From positions 1 to 5,339 of the forward strand of contig JAFAOZ010000187.1 of the NCBI GenBank assembly GCA_019247395.1: a DNA stretch of 5,339 bases, read 5' to 3'. The position numbers and the translations under genes were made by a program. This stretch comes from Vulcanimicrobiota bacterium (lineage in GTDB: Bacteria > Vulcanimicrobiota > Vulcanimicrobiia > Vulcanimicrobiales > Vulcanimicrobiaceae). This document shows, piece after piece, positions 4,821 to 5,339 of the stretch (position 1 is its first letter; each line of letters starts with the position of its first letter). The notes beneath the pieces are model-generated. The model saw only the letters and a list, made by a program, of their open reading frames with translations. It searched no databases and was not told the origin of the DNA.

Positions 4821-5339
4821 CTAAATGACCCAGCTCCAGGCTTCTTCTTCCGTCGTCTCACCTTGCTCGAGCTCCGTCAGGCGCGCTTCGAGCTGCGCGA
4901 TCTTGTGCTGCAGGCGAGAGATCGCGTCGGCCGTGGGATCGGGCATGTGAACCTGCGGCCGTTCCGGCACCGCGCGAATCGGTTTACCGTCTTGCATCAC
5001 AATGCGCGCGGGCACGCCGACTACCGTTGCGTTTGCCGGCACGTCTTTCACGACGACGGAGCCGCCGCCCACTTTCGCATTATCACCGAGGACGATTGCG
5101 CCGAGCACGCTCGAGTTGACGCCGATCGTGACGTTGCGCCCGAGTGTCGGATGGCGCTTGCCGTGCGAGAGACTCGTGCCGCCGAGCGTAACGCCCTGGT
5201 AGATCGTGCAGCCGTCGCCGATCTCCGCCGTCTCGCCGACAACGACGCCCGAACCATGGTCGATGAAGACGTCGTGGCCGATTTTAGCGGCCGGGTGAAT
5301 CTCGACTTGCGTGAGAAAGCGCGCAACGTTTGAAAGCAG
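4821..5339 (-). CDS. cysE: Serine O-acetyltransferase, C-terminal part (5' end outside window)
   Basis: This is the last 172 residues of CysE, which makes O-acetylserine from serine and acetyl-CoA, the committed step of cysteine synthesis. The frame runs to the window edge, so the N-terminal helical domain is missing only because of the cut. Hexapeptide repeats forming a left-handed beta-helix run from about VEIHPAAKIG to IVLGDNAKVG. Catalytic residues are visible: D27-H28 in FIDHGSG and H63 in HGKRHP (numbered from the first residue seen). GETAEIG and GVTLGGT match the acetyl-CoA and serine pocket. After the helix comes a likely coiled coil (about 138-158), an acidic stretch and a terminal W-S-W-V-I. 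A C-terminal isoleucine is the residue CysE inserts into the active site of CysK in the cysteine synthase complex, so CysK binding is probable. The stop is TAG 4823-4821. Confidence 0.95.
   Translation of the reverse strand: MLSNVARFLTQVEIHPAAKIGHDVFIDHGSGVVVGETAEIGDGCTIYQGVTLGGTSLSHGKRHPTLGRNVTIGVNSSVLGAIVLGDNAKVGGGSVVVKDVPANATVVGVPARIVMQDGKPIRAVPERPQVHMPDPTADAISRLQHKIAQLEARLTELEQGETTEEEAWSWVI

Overview
The window is ordinary chromosomal DNA from a GC-rich bacterium. Long antisense shadow ORFs and G/C-biased third codon positions point that way. The minus strand carries cysE, cysS, rlmB and a sigma factor in that order. From memory this is the Bacillota arrangement (B. subtilis cysE-cysS-mrnC-rlmB-rae1-sigH) with mrnC and rae1 missing. 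The sigma factor is very close to Bacillus SigH. The GC-rich composition and the dispersed palindromic repeats fit poorly with a classical Bacillus. A deep-branching or mostly uncultured lineage such as Eremiobacterota/Vulcanimicrobiota (WPS-2) or a relative is my guess. It is inference, not something the sequence proves.

Layout, plus strand: the 3' end of a GNAT acetyltransferase gene (1-228), a 188-bp gap with only weak inverted repeats, a tRNA with a UGU (threonine) anticodon and an unexpected long variable arm (417-507), and a small cysteine-rich ferredoxin-like gene (525-851) that starts 17 bases after the tRNA. Layout, minus strand from right to left: cysE (5' end outside the window), cysS, rlmB, sigH-like, then a six-bladed kelch-repeat protein. 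The kelch gene and the ferredoxin-like gene converge and overlap by 17 bp at their stop codons.

CysE (serine acetyltransferase, the committed step to cysteine) and CysS (charges cysteine onto tRNA-Cys) link cysteine supply to its use in translation. RlmB modifies 23S rRNA, and the sigma factor redirects transcription. cysE-cysS-rlmB are spaced as one transcript. sigH appears to have its own vegetative-type promoter overlapping the rlmB stop codon, followed by a leader with two hairpins.

The less ordinary content is in the details. (1) The UGU tRNA has a class II body. (2) Two copies of a REP-like palindrome lie in the two REP-bearing spacers. One copy appears to supply the ribosome binding site of the kelch gene. 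The other sits at the 5' end of rlmB, where no ATG, GTG or TTG is found at the expected place and a CTG with an ideal Shine-Dalgarno is the best start. (3) A SigH-type sigma factor sits in a Bacillota-like gene order in a genome that does not otherwise look like Bacillota. No CRISPR array, insertion sequence, phage gene or obvious new defence system is present.
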